Below are positions 36,773 through 50,400 of a stretch of DNA of 64,000 nt, piece after piece. Every line of letters begins with the position of its first letter. Position 1 is the first letter of the stretch. Both the position numbers and the translations under genes were made by a program. This DNA comes from Oncomelania hupensis (Eukaryota > Mollusca > Gastropoda > Littorinimorpha > Pomatiopsidae), in NCBI GenBank assembly GCA_036898135.1, contig CM072517.1:59150990-59214989 (forward strand), in the 5' to 3' direction. Below the pieces are notes generated by a model, which was not told the DNA's origin, did not search any database, and saw nothing but the letters and a program-made list of their open reading frames with translations.

Positions 36773-37422
36773 TGACCAAATTACCATCCCTCGGTAAAAA
36801 AAAAGAATCAAACGTCATTGAAAATCATGTTAAATAACATAAAAACTATTGTACACTTCCTGATATATTAGGCATTATTAGGCAAATTAGTAGTCTTGAT
36901 CATAGATTATATTTGAATGCATGGAAAACTAAATATTGTGGAAATATTCAAGTCAAGTCGAGAAATCTTTGTTCACAAAAATGCTGTGAAAATTTGGCGT
37001 GTCTCCCATTATATGCAATAATCACATACTCACACACACACACACGCACACACAGAGCTAAACAACGAATACACATGTATACACGAGAGCAATAAAACTA
37101 CATGCGACATAGAACATATTATATACATAATAACATTAACACGTTTCCGTTTACAAAACAAAGACTTGGAATTTACATATGAACAAAAAACAACTTGCAT
37201 TTGCGAAAGACATTAGTATAGAGCACATTCGTATGAAATGTGTTCATTTTCACGATTTATTAACATTTGAATTACAAGATTTAACCAGTCTCCAAAATGT
37301 AGAGATTCATAGTTATTATAAGATGTCGACTGCTTAGATTATTACATACCGATTTGACAGTTTCTTTACAAATCTGAACTATGCAGTACTTATATCTTAA
37401 GATTAATTCTTTATTTTATTTG

Positions 37423-37760
<338 letters not shown>

Positions 37761-37860
37761 TACTGACTGACTGACTGACCAACAGACTGGCAAACAGAGA
37801 GAGAGACACAGAGAGAGGGACAGAGAGGAGAGAGATAGAGAGAAAGAGAGAGAGAGATTA

Positions 37861-38293
37861 ATCAAGACTGAAATTAATAAAATGTATTGCTGCTGATGTT
37901 GATGCGGGATTCTCTGACAAAAGACAGTAACGACAACAGACTACTTAAATAGTTGGTGTTTATATGATACAATTGAGTTTCGTGTGGAGAATGACGTTTG
38001 ACAGTGACTATGATCAAAGTCATTGAACTGATCACTTCAACGTGTGTTCTGTCCTGGATTTGTGTTGTCGCGTGGTTTCTGGTGGCTAGATGGTATTCTG
38101 TATCCTTGTCTAAATAAGTTTCCGGAGCAAAGAACTGCTCAAATGTAAGAAATTCCTGCACACACATAGGTTAGAACCTGGCCTTCACAGGCCTACTTCA
38201 AGCATCATTACGGCCTTCACACTACAAGAGCAAAGCCTCTTTGCCTTGTGCACTGACAGACTGATACAAACGTGAAGTAGCGTTGTTTTCTAC
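37861..38293. other. Original 3' flank of the second TLR gene
   Basis: No gene recognised. Its right part resembles the DNA just downstream of the first TLR gene (26800-26888). The sequence breaks off at GTTTTCTAC, the 9-base direct repeat that recurs at 41984. It is therefore the ancestral 3' flank, pushed 3.7 kb away by the insertion that follows. Confidence 0.7.
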
Positions 38294-38642
38294 GGTCTCA
38301 GAACAACTACCCCCTGGACAACCATCCTCCGGCAACTACTTCCGGACAGTCACCCCTGGACAAATACCCCCCTAGGACATCTACCCACAAGACAATTACC
38401 CCATAAAATCGTATTTTTGAATGAAAAGAAAAAAGAAAAAAATTACATGTATTTTTTCTTTTACTTTATTTTATCGTGTATTTTACTTGTCATGGACTAA
38501 TTTCTATATACAAGGCAAAATATTTTTTCATTAAAAAAATGTTCTTCATTTACACAAAATATGATCTTCATTGATCTCCACTAACATGGATTCTGACTTT
38601 ATACTGTTTGCTGTTGCGTCGGAGCCCACACTCGTAGGAGAG

Positions 38643-39406
38643 CTTTAGATTGACCAACGAAACTTGGTTCGTAGCGATCACTTTCGTTTCCGATAATGCT
38701 GTCGGGAAACCCTTGCGAACTGTTCTTCGTGCCGAGGCGGTAGCGCCTTTAGCAGCAGACGAAATTCAGCTGAAGTTTAGGATCAAGGGCACTGGGATTT
38801 TTTTAACACAAATTCTATGGCCTCAACTTCTGTTTGCTACGCTAGCCTAGTAACTTGTCCGTTTAGATCTACAAACCTAGAACTGGTGCTCATCCAAGGG
38901 CTAAAACATTAAAACATGGACAGTGTTCGTGCACATCCATACGAATACACCAGTAAAGTGATTTTACATCTTTACCATGCTCGTAAAAGTCACTTGAAAC
39001 CTAGAAATATTGCAAAACTTATGTTGAAAATATTTATCGGAACCACAACTCCTCCGCCATTTTATAGATGAGAGCAAAAGCAGGCGAAAACAGCACCCTT
39101 TTTGAAGAGCAAACTACACCAATGTTAGTGCATCAAATCAACAACAAAGGGTGTGAGAATACAGTTATAACATTTGTTCAAGCTTACGTTTACAGCAATT
39201 GACCCGATCTATGTACAAAATACCAGAAACATACCTACGAATCACGATTCGTCAAAATGATGAAAATTCCGCTTTTTCGCGATACGAAGTTTGTAGCGTA
39301 GGCAAATAAGGAGGTCGTGACCTTCGTAAAGCGCAAAAGTGATGACGTAGAAAGGGAGTTTCCCTACGAAAAAGTATTACGAACTAAGTTTCGTTGCTTT
39401 CTAAAG
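38643..39406. mobile_element. Putative non-autonomous element with ~30-bp inverted ends
   Basis: CTTTAGA..., then CAACGAAACTTGGTTCGTA on the left, is matched by an inverted CTTTAGA..., CAACGAAACTTAGTTCGTA on the right. The interior has no recognisable coding sequence. I could not identify a target duplication. Confidence 0.45.
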
Positions 39407-39834
39407 TTCACTATTACCAGATGACAGAGTCTTAAACTTCACCTACACAAAACCCTTATACAGAATCTTGGAGCAACCGCATGTGGAGGTAGCAAATTCC
39501 ATGGTTATATCGTATTTGGCCTTAGTTGGCAAACTAAATCGAATAATCTTTTTTCAGTTCTATTTGATCATTACCCACTATTCATATCCCCGTTAGGGTG
39601 CCGGGGGTTTATGTATAAATAGTATTCCACTTTGTGGAAATTTAATGCTGTAAATTACCACTGTCTCTTTCATTCTCGTTTGTTCTTTCTCGTTCCTAAT
39701 CTGCACTATCAAACTTCTGTCTTCTTCGCTATTATTATACATACGATATTTTAACAAATTGTAATATTGACATTTCTTCTATTCCTATATTACCAATTAC
39801 ACCTCAGATTCCGCAATGGGAGCATAGAAACGCC

Positions 39835-40710
39835 ATGTTCCATATTGATTACTCAGATACCACGAAAAGTGACAATGTACAGTTAATTGTTACTGATGCT
39901 AGAGAGCTTATGGAGAAACAATATTCTAATCATTTAAAAATTTATACTGACGGCTCAGTTTTAGAAACAACACATGCTGGCGCTGGAATTGCAATTCCTG
40001 ACTTAAAAATTCAAAAGTCATATTATATTGGTAAGAATATCTCAATATTTACAGCAGAATTGTATGCAATCCTTATGGCTTTAAAAATTAATGGTAATTC
40101 TTCATTGGCTTTATTTAATATTCTTTTATGTGTAGATTCAAAATCAGTTTTATATTCTTTGAAATATTGGTCATGTAAAAGGAGGACAGATATTTTATTT
40201 GAAATTAAGTCTTTAATACATTATATTATAACTAAAGGTATTGGAGTATCCTTTTGTTGGATTCCTTCTCATACCTGCATTTATTGGAACAATATAGTTG
40301 ATAAATTGGCTAAACGAGGAGCAATGAAATTAGGTGATACTATTACATATAATAATATAAAGCCTTCAGTATTTGAATTAATATCTTTATTAGAAAAGAA
40401 TATATATTCTAATTTACGTAGCAATGGAAAGAATGAAAAATTTTCTTGTCCAAGACATTTGTGTAGAATAATTAATAAACTAAGAGTAAATTCATGGAAA
40501 ACCAAGTTTTCAAAAGACGTAGTTTGTACTTGTTTACAACCAATATCTGTTAAACATCTGTTATATGAATGTCCTATTTTAATTATGTTATATAAGGAAA
40601 AGAATATCGATGTAAATAGTCAAGAATCAATTGACATTTTGTTGCATAGTCCAGCAATAATAGATATTGCCCGAATAATTTACAAGTCTGCAGTTGGCAA
40701 ACTTCTGTAG
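39835..40710 (+). CDS. LINE RNase H and C-terminal domain, open fragment
   Basis: A 291-codon open frame. The RNase H fold is marked by IYTDGSV, AELYAILMALK, LLCVDSKSVLYSL and VSFCWIPSHT with NNIVDKLAKRG. These positions supply the acidic and histidine residues expected of an active RNase H. The tail has a Cys/His stretch, CTCLQPISVKHLLYECP, as in other LINE copies here. In the intact element this would follow a reverse transcriptase and remove RNA from RNA-DNA hybrids. The open frame does not mean an independent gene: the frame simply continues into missing upstream sequence. Confidence 0.75.
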   Translation: MFHIDYSDTTKSDNVQLIVTDARELMEKQYSNHLKIYTDGSVLETTHAGAGIAIPDLKIQKSYYIGKNISIFTAELYAILMALKINGNSSLALFNILLCVDSKSVLYSLKYWSCKRRTDILFEIKSLIHYIITKGIGVSFCWIPSHTCIYWNNIVDKLAKRGAMKLGDTITYNNIKPSVFELISLLEKNIYSNLRSNGKNEKFSCPRHLCRIINKLRVNSWKTKFSKDVVCTCLQPISVKHLLYECPILIMLYKEKNIDVNSQESIDILLHSPAIIDIARIIYKSAVGKLL

Positions 40711-40843
40711 TACTGTTAGATATTTTGTATGATTATCGTTCAACTTTAAATTGTTATATTATATGTTTGTGTACATGCGTGAGAATGGCTGTATGGTCTA
40801 AAATCACATAAGTGAAAAGACGTTAAAATAAATTATTGAATTG

Positions 40844-41036
<193 letters not shown>

Positions 41037-41599
41037 TCTTCTTCGCTAGACCACCTACCTTTTTTCTTGAAACACCTCCCAAAACTCTTCATTTGTGTGT
41101 GGGGTCTGTTGGGTCAGCTTGGGGATATCGGACGCTTTCTACCAAATGGTCACTGGGGTTTTCTATGGTATTATTTTTCAATGTAGGCATTTTATATACA
41201 GAATACAGAATCTTTATTGTCCCCACAAACACCTGCAAGGAAATTCTTAGTATGGACGTGTTTTGTTAATATTTTATAATGTTTATAATCTATTTTGTTT
41301 TTGTAAACGGGGGTTCGATAAATTAGAGTACAGTCCCAGCGTCCTCTACATGGGATGCCTTGGCCGGCTTGTGAAGTGCCTTCAGTATTGCCATTATGGT
41401 TGTTTCAGCAGATCTTTTATTCAGATCAGTGGAGAGCCCTCTTTCAAACACGTTGTGGTCCTGATTCGGCTCTTTGCAGTCCGCTGGACCCTATAAATGA
41501 TGACTAACTCACTATCTGTACCCGTCCCCTATGCGCTTAATGTGTCCGGGGACGTAAATTTACTAAAAAAAAAAAAAAAAAAAAAAAATTCGTGTGCGG

Positions 41600-41787
41600 G
41601 GGCCGGGTAGCTCAGTTGGTAAGAGCGTCTTGCTAGTAACCGAAAGGTCGCTGGTTCGAATCCCGGATTGGTCAACGTGTGATCATATTATTTTCCCCTT
41701 TACCAACAACTGGCCCGCTGGTGTCAGTATAAATCGGTCCAGTAGTCACCTATATGCGAAAGTGTCGTGTGACTATAATCTACAAAC
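41600..41787 (+). mobile_element. tRNA-derived SINE (family 1), complete copy
   Basis: GGCCGGGTAGCTCAGTTGG and GGTTCGAATCCCGG supply the A and B boxes. The body and 3' end are almost identical to 21613-21796. It was inserted just after the poly-A of the preceding LINE. Confidence 0.9.
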
Positions 41788-42001
41788 CTTCGTGTGCGAC
41801 GTACTTATTTTATATATTCTATTTTGTTTGATCCCTTTATTTATGTGACCTGTTCTCACGAATGGGTGTCAAAAATTAATGTGTTAATGGGGGTAGCTGT
41901 CCGGGGGATAGATGTCCTGGGGGTATTTGTCCAGGGGATGACTGGCCGGCGGTAGTTATCCGCGTGGTAGTTGACCTAGAACCGTTTTCTACACCAGGCT
42001 A

Positions 42002-44254
42002 TCACAACATCTGTTCCTCGTGCTGCATCACTTCGTTCAGAGCCTGCGTTAGGCGACCCCAGAATGCCCGCGCCGCGTCGCCATGCTCCTCCCACTGCAG
42101 GTACGTCGTCGTCCTCAGCACCGCTATCATGGATGACGTCATCTCACGTGACACCACGTCATCCAGGCAGGCGACGATCAGCGCGTCATCGTAATCCATG
42201 ACGTGACGCAGGCAGAGGTTGAGCTCGAACTGACACCACTGGCTGAGCACGAAGTGGTTGGAGAAGAGCATGAGCACCTTCTTGCTCCTCTCCACGCACT
42301 CCACAATGTTGTCCACGATGTTGCGGCCAGGGATGAAGTCTCGCACGTGCACGCACAGCCTCAACCCCTGACGGCCCTCTAGCTCCGGCACAAGGTGCTG
42401 AAAGACCCACGGCATGTTCCCCGAGTCGAAGGAAACGAAGACGTCGTAGATGAATTTACCTTGCTGCAGATAGCGCCGCCTGACGTCATCACGACCACGA
42501 AACGCCTCGTACAGCAGAAGGCGCAGATGCCAGCGGTAGCAGTACAGCAGCGTCACTGCCGTCAACACAGTTATAATAAAGCTGCAGTGGAAGATGATGA
42601 GAACGTTGGCATCATGACTGAGCAGGCACGCTTGTTCTGTCATTCTGAACTGCCCAAGTTGCACAGTAACGTGGTTATATCGACAATCGTATCTTGAATT
42701 AGATCTGCTGAAGAGGGGTTGGTCAGATAAAAACCATTCTTTGAACCAGAACAGCTCACATGAACACACGAATGGATTTTGACCCAGGTTCAGAAACTTC
42801 AGGTGTGCGCGAAGTGTATCGCCAAATGTTTGAGCACTGACGGCGGTCAGTTTGTTGTGGGACAGGTCCAGGTGAGTAAGATGCAGAGAGTCAAAACACT
42901 GGTCCGGTATGGAGCTGATTGCATTGTCACTGAGGTTCAGTTGTGTCAGGTTGACCCAGTTGCTAAATGCCCTGCAGGACACGAAGCCCACCTTGCTGCC
43001 GGACAAGGACAGAGTCTCAAGGGATCTCAGGTGTCCGAACACGGCCAGGAACCTTTCTTCGTCCACTAGATTAAGATTACTGTCCTCCAAGTACAAACGC
43101 CTTAGTTGCGTCACATTGGTGGGAAACTTCACTTTCTCCTCATAGAAGTCAATTTTTATGTTATTTAGGCGAAGTTCCATCAGGATAGGATGTCTGAGAA
43201 TGTTCACATCCACGGCCAATGTCTTGGACTGCTGTGAGTTCAAGTTTAGGATTTGAAGTGCTGGAAAGTTATCTTTATTAAACCAGGATGACGCATTCAC
43301 TATAGTAATGCAATTGGCACTTAGATCCAAGTACCTCAAGCTTGGGAAGCAAACATTGTTATCGTAATATCGCTTGAAACTTAGGAGTTTGTTCTTGGAC
43401 AGATCCAGTGTTACAAGCTTCGGAAAATAAGACCCATGACTTTGTAATCCATTTGCACCTGGATCTAAGCTGCATTTACCATAAAAGTATTTTAAATTGT
43501 TGTCACTCAAATTGAGAGTCTCCAATCTTTCGAAAGGATTCGTACCTTTAAAATCAACTAAGCTAGTACTGCTCAAGTCCAAGCCTTTGAGATTTGGAAA
43601 TCCCTGAAAAAGGTTAGTAAAATCTGTGCTTCCCTTCGGTTGTCGCAGGTTGTTGTCAGACAGCCAAAGGTAATTGAGCGTTGAATTAACCACGATATCT
43701 TTCAATAGCATGCTATGTAACAAACCTGTATCTTTCAGAGATAATGTATTTAACCTTGGCAAGTTTAGAACTTCGATCAGCGTTTCCGTGTCTACGTTAG
43801 TGAAGTCTAAATTAACGCACTCCAAGCGCTCCATGTGTTTGAGAGATCCGTTCTCGACTCCAGAGCAATTCCTTAAAATCAGTCTGGTGATTGGAACCTC
43901 AGTCACATTTTGCAGCATAGTCCGGCTCAGCTTGTCCCTTCGATGAAGTGTCAATCTAAGAAGTTCTACGTGTCCTGGCAAATATGGCATACACGAATGG
44001 ACCTTGCACATTGCGTAACCAGTCATTCCTAGGGCAGCGGTCTTACAAGCGTAGCAGGTGCTGTCAGAGCTACAGGTGTGCTTGGTTTCATTCTTATTAC
44101 AATGACCCGACAGTATGCGTAGGTTTTTTTCACTACAGGAGTCGACCTTTAAGCCTGCAGATACTATGTTGAGTTTGGCAAACGCACAATTGATGCTCAT
44201 GAGCAGACAGTATGTCAAAACTTGAACATACACTACCCCACACATTGGCCCCAT
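42002..44254 (-). CDS. Toll-like receptor, intron-less, 750 residues
   Basis: Paralogue of the gene at 26889-29186. I place the start at 44254 (MGPMCGVV), which aligns with the paralogue and begins a signal peptide ending in CAFA; an in-frame ATG 81 bases upstream adds a hydrophilic leader and is less likely. Then follow a cysteine-rich N-terminus, LRRs (LTHLDLSHNKLTAV), one C-terminal cap at about 493-545 (NPFVCSCELFWFKEWF), and a membrane segment near 548-572. The TIR domain begins near 601 with box 1 YDVFVSF (603-609), box 2 RDFIPG (638-643) and box 3 FW (731-732). From KKVLMLFSNH on, the TIR sequence is identical to the paralogue except near the last residue, while the ectodomain has diverged clearly. 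The frame is intact. A transposon lies 18 bp past the stop codon. Confidence 0.95.
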   Translation of the reverse strand: MGPMCGVVYVQVLTYCLLMSINCAFAKLNIVSAGLKVDSCSEKNLRILSGHCNKNETKHTCSSDSTCYACKTAALGMTGYAMCKVHSCMPYLPGHVELLRLTLHRRDKLSRTMLQNVTEVPITRLILRNCSGVENGSLKHMERLECVNLDFTNVDTETLIEVLNLPRLNTLSLKDTGLLHSMLLKDIVVNSTLNYLWLSDNNLRQPKGSTDFTNLFQGFPNLKGLDLSSTSLVDFKGTNPFERLETLNLSDNNLKYFYGKCSLDPGANGLQSHGSYFPKLVTLDLSKNKLLSFKRYYDNNVCFPSLRYLDLSANCITIVNASSWFNKDNFPALQILNLNSQQSKTLAVDVNILRHPILMELRLNNIKIDFYEEKVKFPTNVTQLRRLYLEDSNLNLVDEERFLAVFGHLRSLETLSLSGSKVGFVSCRAFSNWVNLTQLNLSDNAISSIPDQCFDSLHLTHLDLSHNKLTAVSAQTFGDTLRAHLKFLNLGQNPFVCSCELFWFKEWFLSDQPLFSRSNSRYDCRYNHVTVQLGQFRMTEQACLLSHDANVLIIFHCSFIITVLTAVTLLYCYRWHLRLLLYEAFRGRDDVRRRYLQQGKFIYDVFVSFDSGNMPWVFQHLVPELEGRQGLRLCVHVRDFIPGRNIVDNIVECVERSKKVLMLFSNHFVLSQWCQFELNLCLRHVMDYDDALIVACLDDVVSREMTSSMIAVLRTTTYLQWEEHGDAARAFWGRLTQALNEVMQHEEQML

Positions 44255-45001
44255 TGCAAAAACTGAAAGTCGGTCACAGTTTATTGAGAAACCTTTTTTG
44301 TTCTCAGTATTTGACCATATTTCCGTAAGTAACACGTAGAAGAAGGACGAGACTTCAATTCAAAATAATCAACGGAAGCAAATTGTTCCTTGCGAGTTTG
44401 TTTTGTTTATATATTCACTCTGTTTCTCTTGTTTGAAGATATAGCTTTGTTTCAAATGTAAAATGCGGTAATATCAGTACGAAGGACAAGGATGTACAGT
44501 ACAATATAATGATAAACTTGCTTTTGATGCTGTTGGGAGCAATAAGACCTGTTCATCCAGCCACGATGTTAAAGGTGTTACGTTTGTCCTGTACCTCACA
44601 GTCCTCCTGTGTCTCACAGTCCTCCTTATCACACTGAAACTTGTCAATGAATGTTTGGTCTTTTAAACTGCATTGGGATTAACTATAATTTATTGTTACA
44701 TGTAACTGTTCTTCTTCCACTAGCTAATCTGAGACTTTTCCTTGTGATGTATTATATAAATCAGTTGGTATGAAATAACTGGTAGAGAGGTTTCGTTTGC
44801 GATGAAGTACCAACAACTCAGGCGGCAGTTCATACAACTAAGATGACATGGGGACCTTCCTTCTCGCATCGTTTTTTTTTTAAAACTGTTATTTTAAAGA
44901 CCTCTACTGTGTAGTACATCAGCAGCAGCAGCAACAGCAGCGGCACCAGCAGCTGCACGAGCATCATGGTGACGACGAAGACGACGACGACGATGACGAC
45001 A

Positions 45002-45079
<78 letters not shown>

Positions 45080-45491
45080 GTGACGTGACTTTCCTTTTCA
45101 CGTGACTTTCCTTTTCGCATCATATTTTTCTGTTATTTTTAAGGCATCTGCTTTGTGAGACATCATCATCATTACCATCATTATCATCGTCATCATTTTT
45201 TTCATCATCATCATCATCATCACCATCATCATCGTCATCATGGTAGGCTCCTTGCACTTTGCCCGTTACAAACGAAATTTTCTGATGAGTGCTTTGAGAC
45301 TATGATAGGCACTGCACTTGAACTCTCTCTCACCTCTGTTACACACAATACATTTTCTGTCAACCCGTTTTAATAACAATAGTTACGAATATCCATCAAT
45401 CTCACCTGTAATTGTCGCGTTTTTTCTTAAAAAAACACACAATTATGCCTTCATGTGATTATTACGTCGTCGTCATCACCATCAGCATCGG

Positions 45492-45536
<45 letters not shown>

Positions 45537-45658
45537 GCTGCTGATGTTGATGGTGGTGTTGATGATGATGAAGAGGATGATGACGATGATAATGATGGTG
45601 GTGGTGATGTGATGATGATGATGATGATGGTGGTGGTGGAGGAGGTGAAGATGATACC

Positions 45659-45690
<32 letters not shown>

Positions 45691-45902
45691 CATCGTCGTC
45701 GTCGTCGTCGCCATCATCATCATCTTTATCATCATCATCACCAACACCATCACCACCTTCATCATCATCATCATCATCATCATGGAACTTGCACTTTGCC
45801 CGTTACAAAGGAAATCTGATTTGATATTAACCGCTTTCAGACTATGACAGACAATGTAGCCTACCCAGTCTGACTATCACCTCTGTTACAGACAAGAATA
45901 GC
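44255..45902. repeat. 5' flank of the second TLR gene, duplicated at the first
   Basis: Homologous to 29187-30470. GAAACCTTTTTTGTTCTCA and AACACGTAGAAGAAGGA lie nearest the gene. The block with CCCGTTACAAACGAAAT occurs at 45262 and again at 45800, so part of the flank was locally duplicated. (GAT)n at 44990-45080, (ATC)n at 45158-45240 and mixed ATC/GAT at 45490-45785. The homology stops at AAAGCGGTTT and resumes at 50401. Confidence 0.75.
45490..45785. repeat. (ATC)n/(GAT)n inverted triplet arrays
   Basis: ATC triplets, then GAT triplets, then ATC triplets over about 295 bases; neighbouring blocks are self-complementary. Confidence 0.9.
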
Positions 45903-46163
45903 AAAGCGGTTTCCTATCCAATCCTATCTTATCCCATAACACGGAGGTCGTAGGGGCATTACAGATGATCGTTTAACCAGCGTACTCCATCTTTCCCTGT
46001 CCTCAGCAACCCTGATTGTTACGCTCAGTGTCAAACCAGTCCATTCTCGAATATTGTCCTCCCACCTCTTTTTCGGTCTCCATCTTCTTCTACCTCATTG
46101 CACTGTGCCTTGCAGGATGGTATTTGCAAGACCTGATGATCTGGTGACGTTGCCATACCCTCG

Positions 46164-46270
<107 letters not shown>

Positions 46271-46499
46271 TAGCATTTATAAAGCGCCTACCCTAAGGAT
46301 TTAAGCGCTATACACGCACACTTTCTTACGCAAACACATATACACACTATACATATCAGGGGCGGACGAGGGGGGGATTTCCGGGGTTTCCGGAAACCCC
46401 CCCAGCCCAAAAAAAAAAAAAAGGAAAAGAAAGAAGAAGAAGGAGAGAAAGAGAGAATACAATTATAAAAATAAAAATAAAAATAAATAAAAATAAACA

Positions 46500-46662
<163 letters not shown>

Positions 46663-46689
46663 TATTTTTATTTTTTCATACGGGTATTT

Positions 46690-48890
46690 GACCACTCGGA
46701 GGTCGTAGGGGCACCACAGATGATCGTTTAACCAACGTACTCCATCTTTCCCTGTCCTCAGCAACCCTGATTGTTTCGCTCAGTGTCAAAACAGTCCAGT
46801 CTCGAATGTTGTCATCCCACCTCTTTTTCGGTCTCCCTCTTCTTCTACCTTCTTGCATTGTGCCTTGCAGGATGGTCTTTGCAAGACCTGATGATCTGGT
46901 GACGTTGCCATACCCTCGGAGTTTCCGTTTTTTCACCACTGTGAGCAGGTCATCGTGTTGTCCAATGGCTTGTGTGATGGTCTGTCGGACTTCGTCGTTG
47001 GTGATGTTCTGGGTATATAGAAAATGCACAGAAGTCTTCTGTAGCACCTCATCTCCATGCTTTGTATTCTTCGTTGGAGATCTGCTGTGAGGGTCCATGT
47101 TTCGCAAGCATATAGGAAGATGGAGATGGCAAGGGAGCGCAGCAACTTTACCTTAGAATGTAGACTGATGGTCCTGTCTGTCCAAATTGGCTTCAACCTC
47201 GCCAGGGCAGCAGTTGTTTGTGCGATCCTGGAGAGGACTTCCTGTCGGGACCCATTGTCTGATACAATGGCTCCTAAATATTTAAAGCTATGCACTGTGT
47301 TGAGGGATTGGCCTTGGACTTTGATGTCCGTGTTGATGCCATGGGTGTTGTTGGTCATCATTTTGGAATTCTCTGCACTTATTTCCATTCAATAGGCTCT
47401 GGAGATGGTGTCAAGTCTCTGTACCAGCCATTCAAGTTCTTGTTCCTCTCCAGCCAATCCATCAATGTCATCCGCAAAACGAAGGTTGGAGATTGCTTTT
47501 TCCCCTATTCTGACTGTGCCTTCGTGGTCTGCAAGGGCATCTGACATGATGCGCTCTAGGAAGATGTTGAAGAGTGTTGGAGAGAGTAGGCATCCCTGAC
47601 GCACACAGATTGTTGTTCTGAACCAGTTTTCGATGGCGCTGTTGTGGAGGACTGCACTGGTAGCCTTGTCAAACAGGCTTTTGATGACTTCAACAATTTT
47701 TAGGGCTGATGTTGTACACTCTCATGGTTGCCCACAGAGCTGCATGCCAGACTCGGTCAAACGCCTTTTTGATGTCTACGAACACATGATATAGATGTTG
47801 TTGGTGCTGTAGGTATTTCTCACAGATTATTCTGAGGTTGAAAGTCTGTTCAGTGGTACTTCGCCCTGCCCTAAATCCTGCTTGCTCTTCGGCTGTGATT
47901 TGTTCAGCTTGGGGTTTCAACCTGTTGAGTATTATTTTCAGGTTCGTGAAGGTTATTTTTTGGGGGGAAGAGTGATGACAAGCGACTGGTTCCATGGTGT
48001 AGGCCACTCCCCACTCTGCCACATCGTTTTACACATAATGGTGAGTGCGTTGATCATCGCCTCTCCTCCTGCTTGAAGCAGTTCCGCGGGTATGTTGTCC
48101 ACTCCCGCTGACTTCCCCTTCTTCAGCGATTGCACTGCTGCCTCAACTTCTTCTCGGAGAATTGGGAGGATTTCTTCTTCTTCTCTGTTCTCTGGACATA
48201 CTAGAACTGATGGGTCTCCGTTTGGTTTGTGGTTGTACTCTGTCCATCTGTCCAAGACTTCTTGTTCTTCTGTAAGACATAAGCCACTTGCTTTGGATCG
48301 TGGAGACCTTGGGCTGTTTAACACTTGTCAGCGGCTTCACAGTCTGGTAGGCCTTCTTGCTGTTGTTCTTGTTCAGACTGTTCTCTATTTCCTGGCATTG
48401 AGCTTCTATCCAGTTCTCCTTTGCTGTGTGCATGCCTTTAAGGATGTCATTGTTGATTTTTCGGTAGGCATCAGCTCCCTGTCAGGTGTTCCTTTTCTTT
48501 TTCATCTCTCTTCGTTTATCGCACAGGTCCAAAAGTTCAGGTGTGGTCCACAGCTTCTTCTTTGACGGGTGCTTTCCAAGGATCTCTGTGGCGGCATCTG
48601 TCACAGCTAAGTTTAAGGTAGTGGTCATGGTGTTGACATCTACTTCACCAGCTCCCAAAATGAGCAGTGGTGCAAATTGCCCTCCAATTTTGGCCTGCAA
48701 TATTTATGTCACCTCCGGGTCTTGCAGTTTGTCCAGGTCGAACTTCAGTCTAGTGCACTTTGCTGTGTTTACTCTCTTCAAGTGAAGCCGAAAAGACATC
48801 ATCACAAGATTGTGGTCACTTCCGATGTCTGCTCCTGGAAAAGTGCGTGCCCTGCTTGATCTGAGGCGTTTCTTGACCATCATTAACATT
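46690..48890 (-). mobile_element. RTE-clade LINE, truncated copy, innermost of the nest
   Basis: Minus-strand reading runs from the end of the endonuclease (MVKKRLRSS, GADIGSDHNLVMMSFRL) through the reverse transcriptase (GKSAGVDNIPAELL, AGFRAGRSTTEQ, SNLRFADDIDG) to the C-terminal block. The GGATA tail is missing at the left end. Frameshifts occur near 47690 and 47950. The endonuclease block keeps the canonical SDH, unlike the 17593 copy. Confidence 0.85.
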
Positions 48891-50400
48891 TACCGAGTAA
48901 GTCCCTTTAATAGAATTTTGGAAACCCCCCCCCCCCCTCCCAAAAAAAAAAAAACTGATCCGCCCCTGCATATACTATAATTATAAGACAAGTTACTCTT
49001 TCACGCGTACATACTACTGCTGTGTAAATCAATATGACAAAAACATACTAAATTACTACTTAACCCCCCACTCCTCCAAACCCCTTTTACAACTACAGAT
49101 ACTGCTGAAAGACTTTTGAGAAAAGATACGTTTTAAGGTTGGATTTGAACGATTCACAGGAGGTAGAATGTCTAACATGAAAGGGGAGAGAATTCCATAG
49201 GTGAGGGCCGTGGACAGCAAAAGAGCGGAAACCATGAGATTTTCTTTTGTAACGGCCCTGACGGAGAAGACGACAGTCAGTGGATGAGCGAAGGGAACGA
49301 GATGGAGTGTAAAGGAAGACAAGGTCAGATAGATAAGAAGGAGCAGAACCGATGACAATATTGTAGCAGATACAGGCAGTTTTATACTTAACACGTTCCG
49401 CGATAGGAAACCAGTGTAGCTTAACAAGGAGAGGTGTGAAGGGTTGGCGATGATTTACTTTAAAGATAAGACGGGCAGCAGAGTTCTGAACTTTTTGAAG
49501 CAGAGAGAGGATAGAATCTGGACAGCCAATGAGAAGGGTTTCCGTTTTTTCACCACTGTGAGCAGGTCATCGTGTTGTCCAATGACTTGTGTGATGGTCT
49601 GTCGGACTTTGTCGTTGGTGATGTGCTGGGTATAGGAAATACCCAGAAGTCTTCTGTAGCACCTCATCTCCATGCTTTGTATTCTTTGTTGGAGATGTGC
49701 TGTAAGGGTCCATGTTTCGCAAGCATATAGGAAGATGGAGATGACAAGGGAGCGCAGCAGCCTTACCTTGGAATGTAGACTGATAGTCCTGTCTTTCCAA
49801 ATTGGCTTCAATCTCGCCAGGGCAGTAGTTGTTTGGGCGATCCTGGAGAGCACTTCCTGTCGGGACCCATTGTCTGATACCTAAATATTTGAATTTATGC
49901 ACTGTGTTGAGGGATTGGCCTTGGACTCTGATGTCCGTGTTGATGCCATTGGTGTTGTTAGTCATCATTTTGGTCTTCTCTGCACTTATTTCCATTCCAT
50001 AGGCTCTGGAAGTGGTGTCAAGCCTCTGTACCAACTGTTCAAGTTCTTGTTCCTCTCCAGCCAATCCATCAATGTCATCCGCAAAACGAAGGTTGGAGAT
50101 TGCTCCTCCCCTTATGCTGACTGTGCCTTCGTGGTCTGCAAGGGCATCTGACATTATGCGCTCTAGGAAGATGTTGAAGAGTGGTGGAGAGAGTAGGCAT
50201 CCCTGACGCACACCGAGTGTTGTTCTGAACCAGTTTCCGATGGCGCTGTTGTAGAGGACTGTACTGGTAGCCTTGTGATACAGGCTTTTGTGTTGTACAC
50301 TCTCATGGTTGCCCACAGAGCTGCATGCCAGACGCGGTCAAACTCCTTTTTGAAATCTACAAACACATGATATAGATGTTGTTGGTGCTGTATGTATTTC

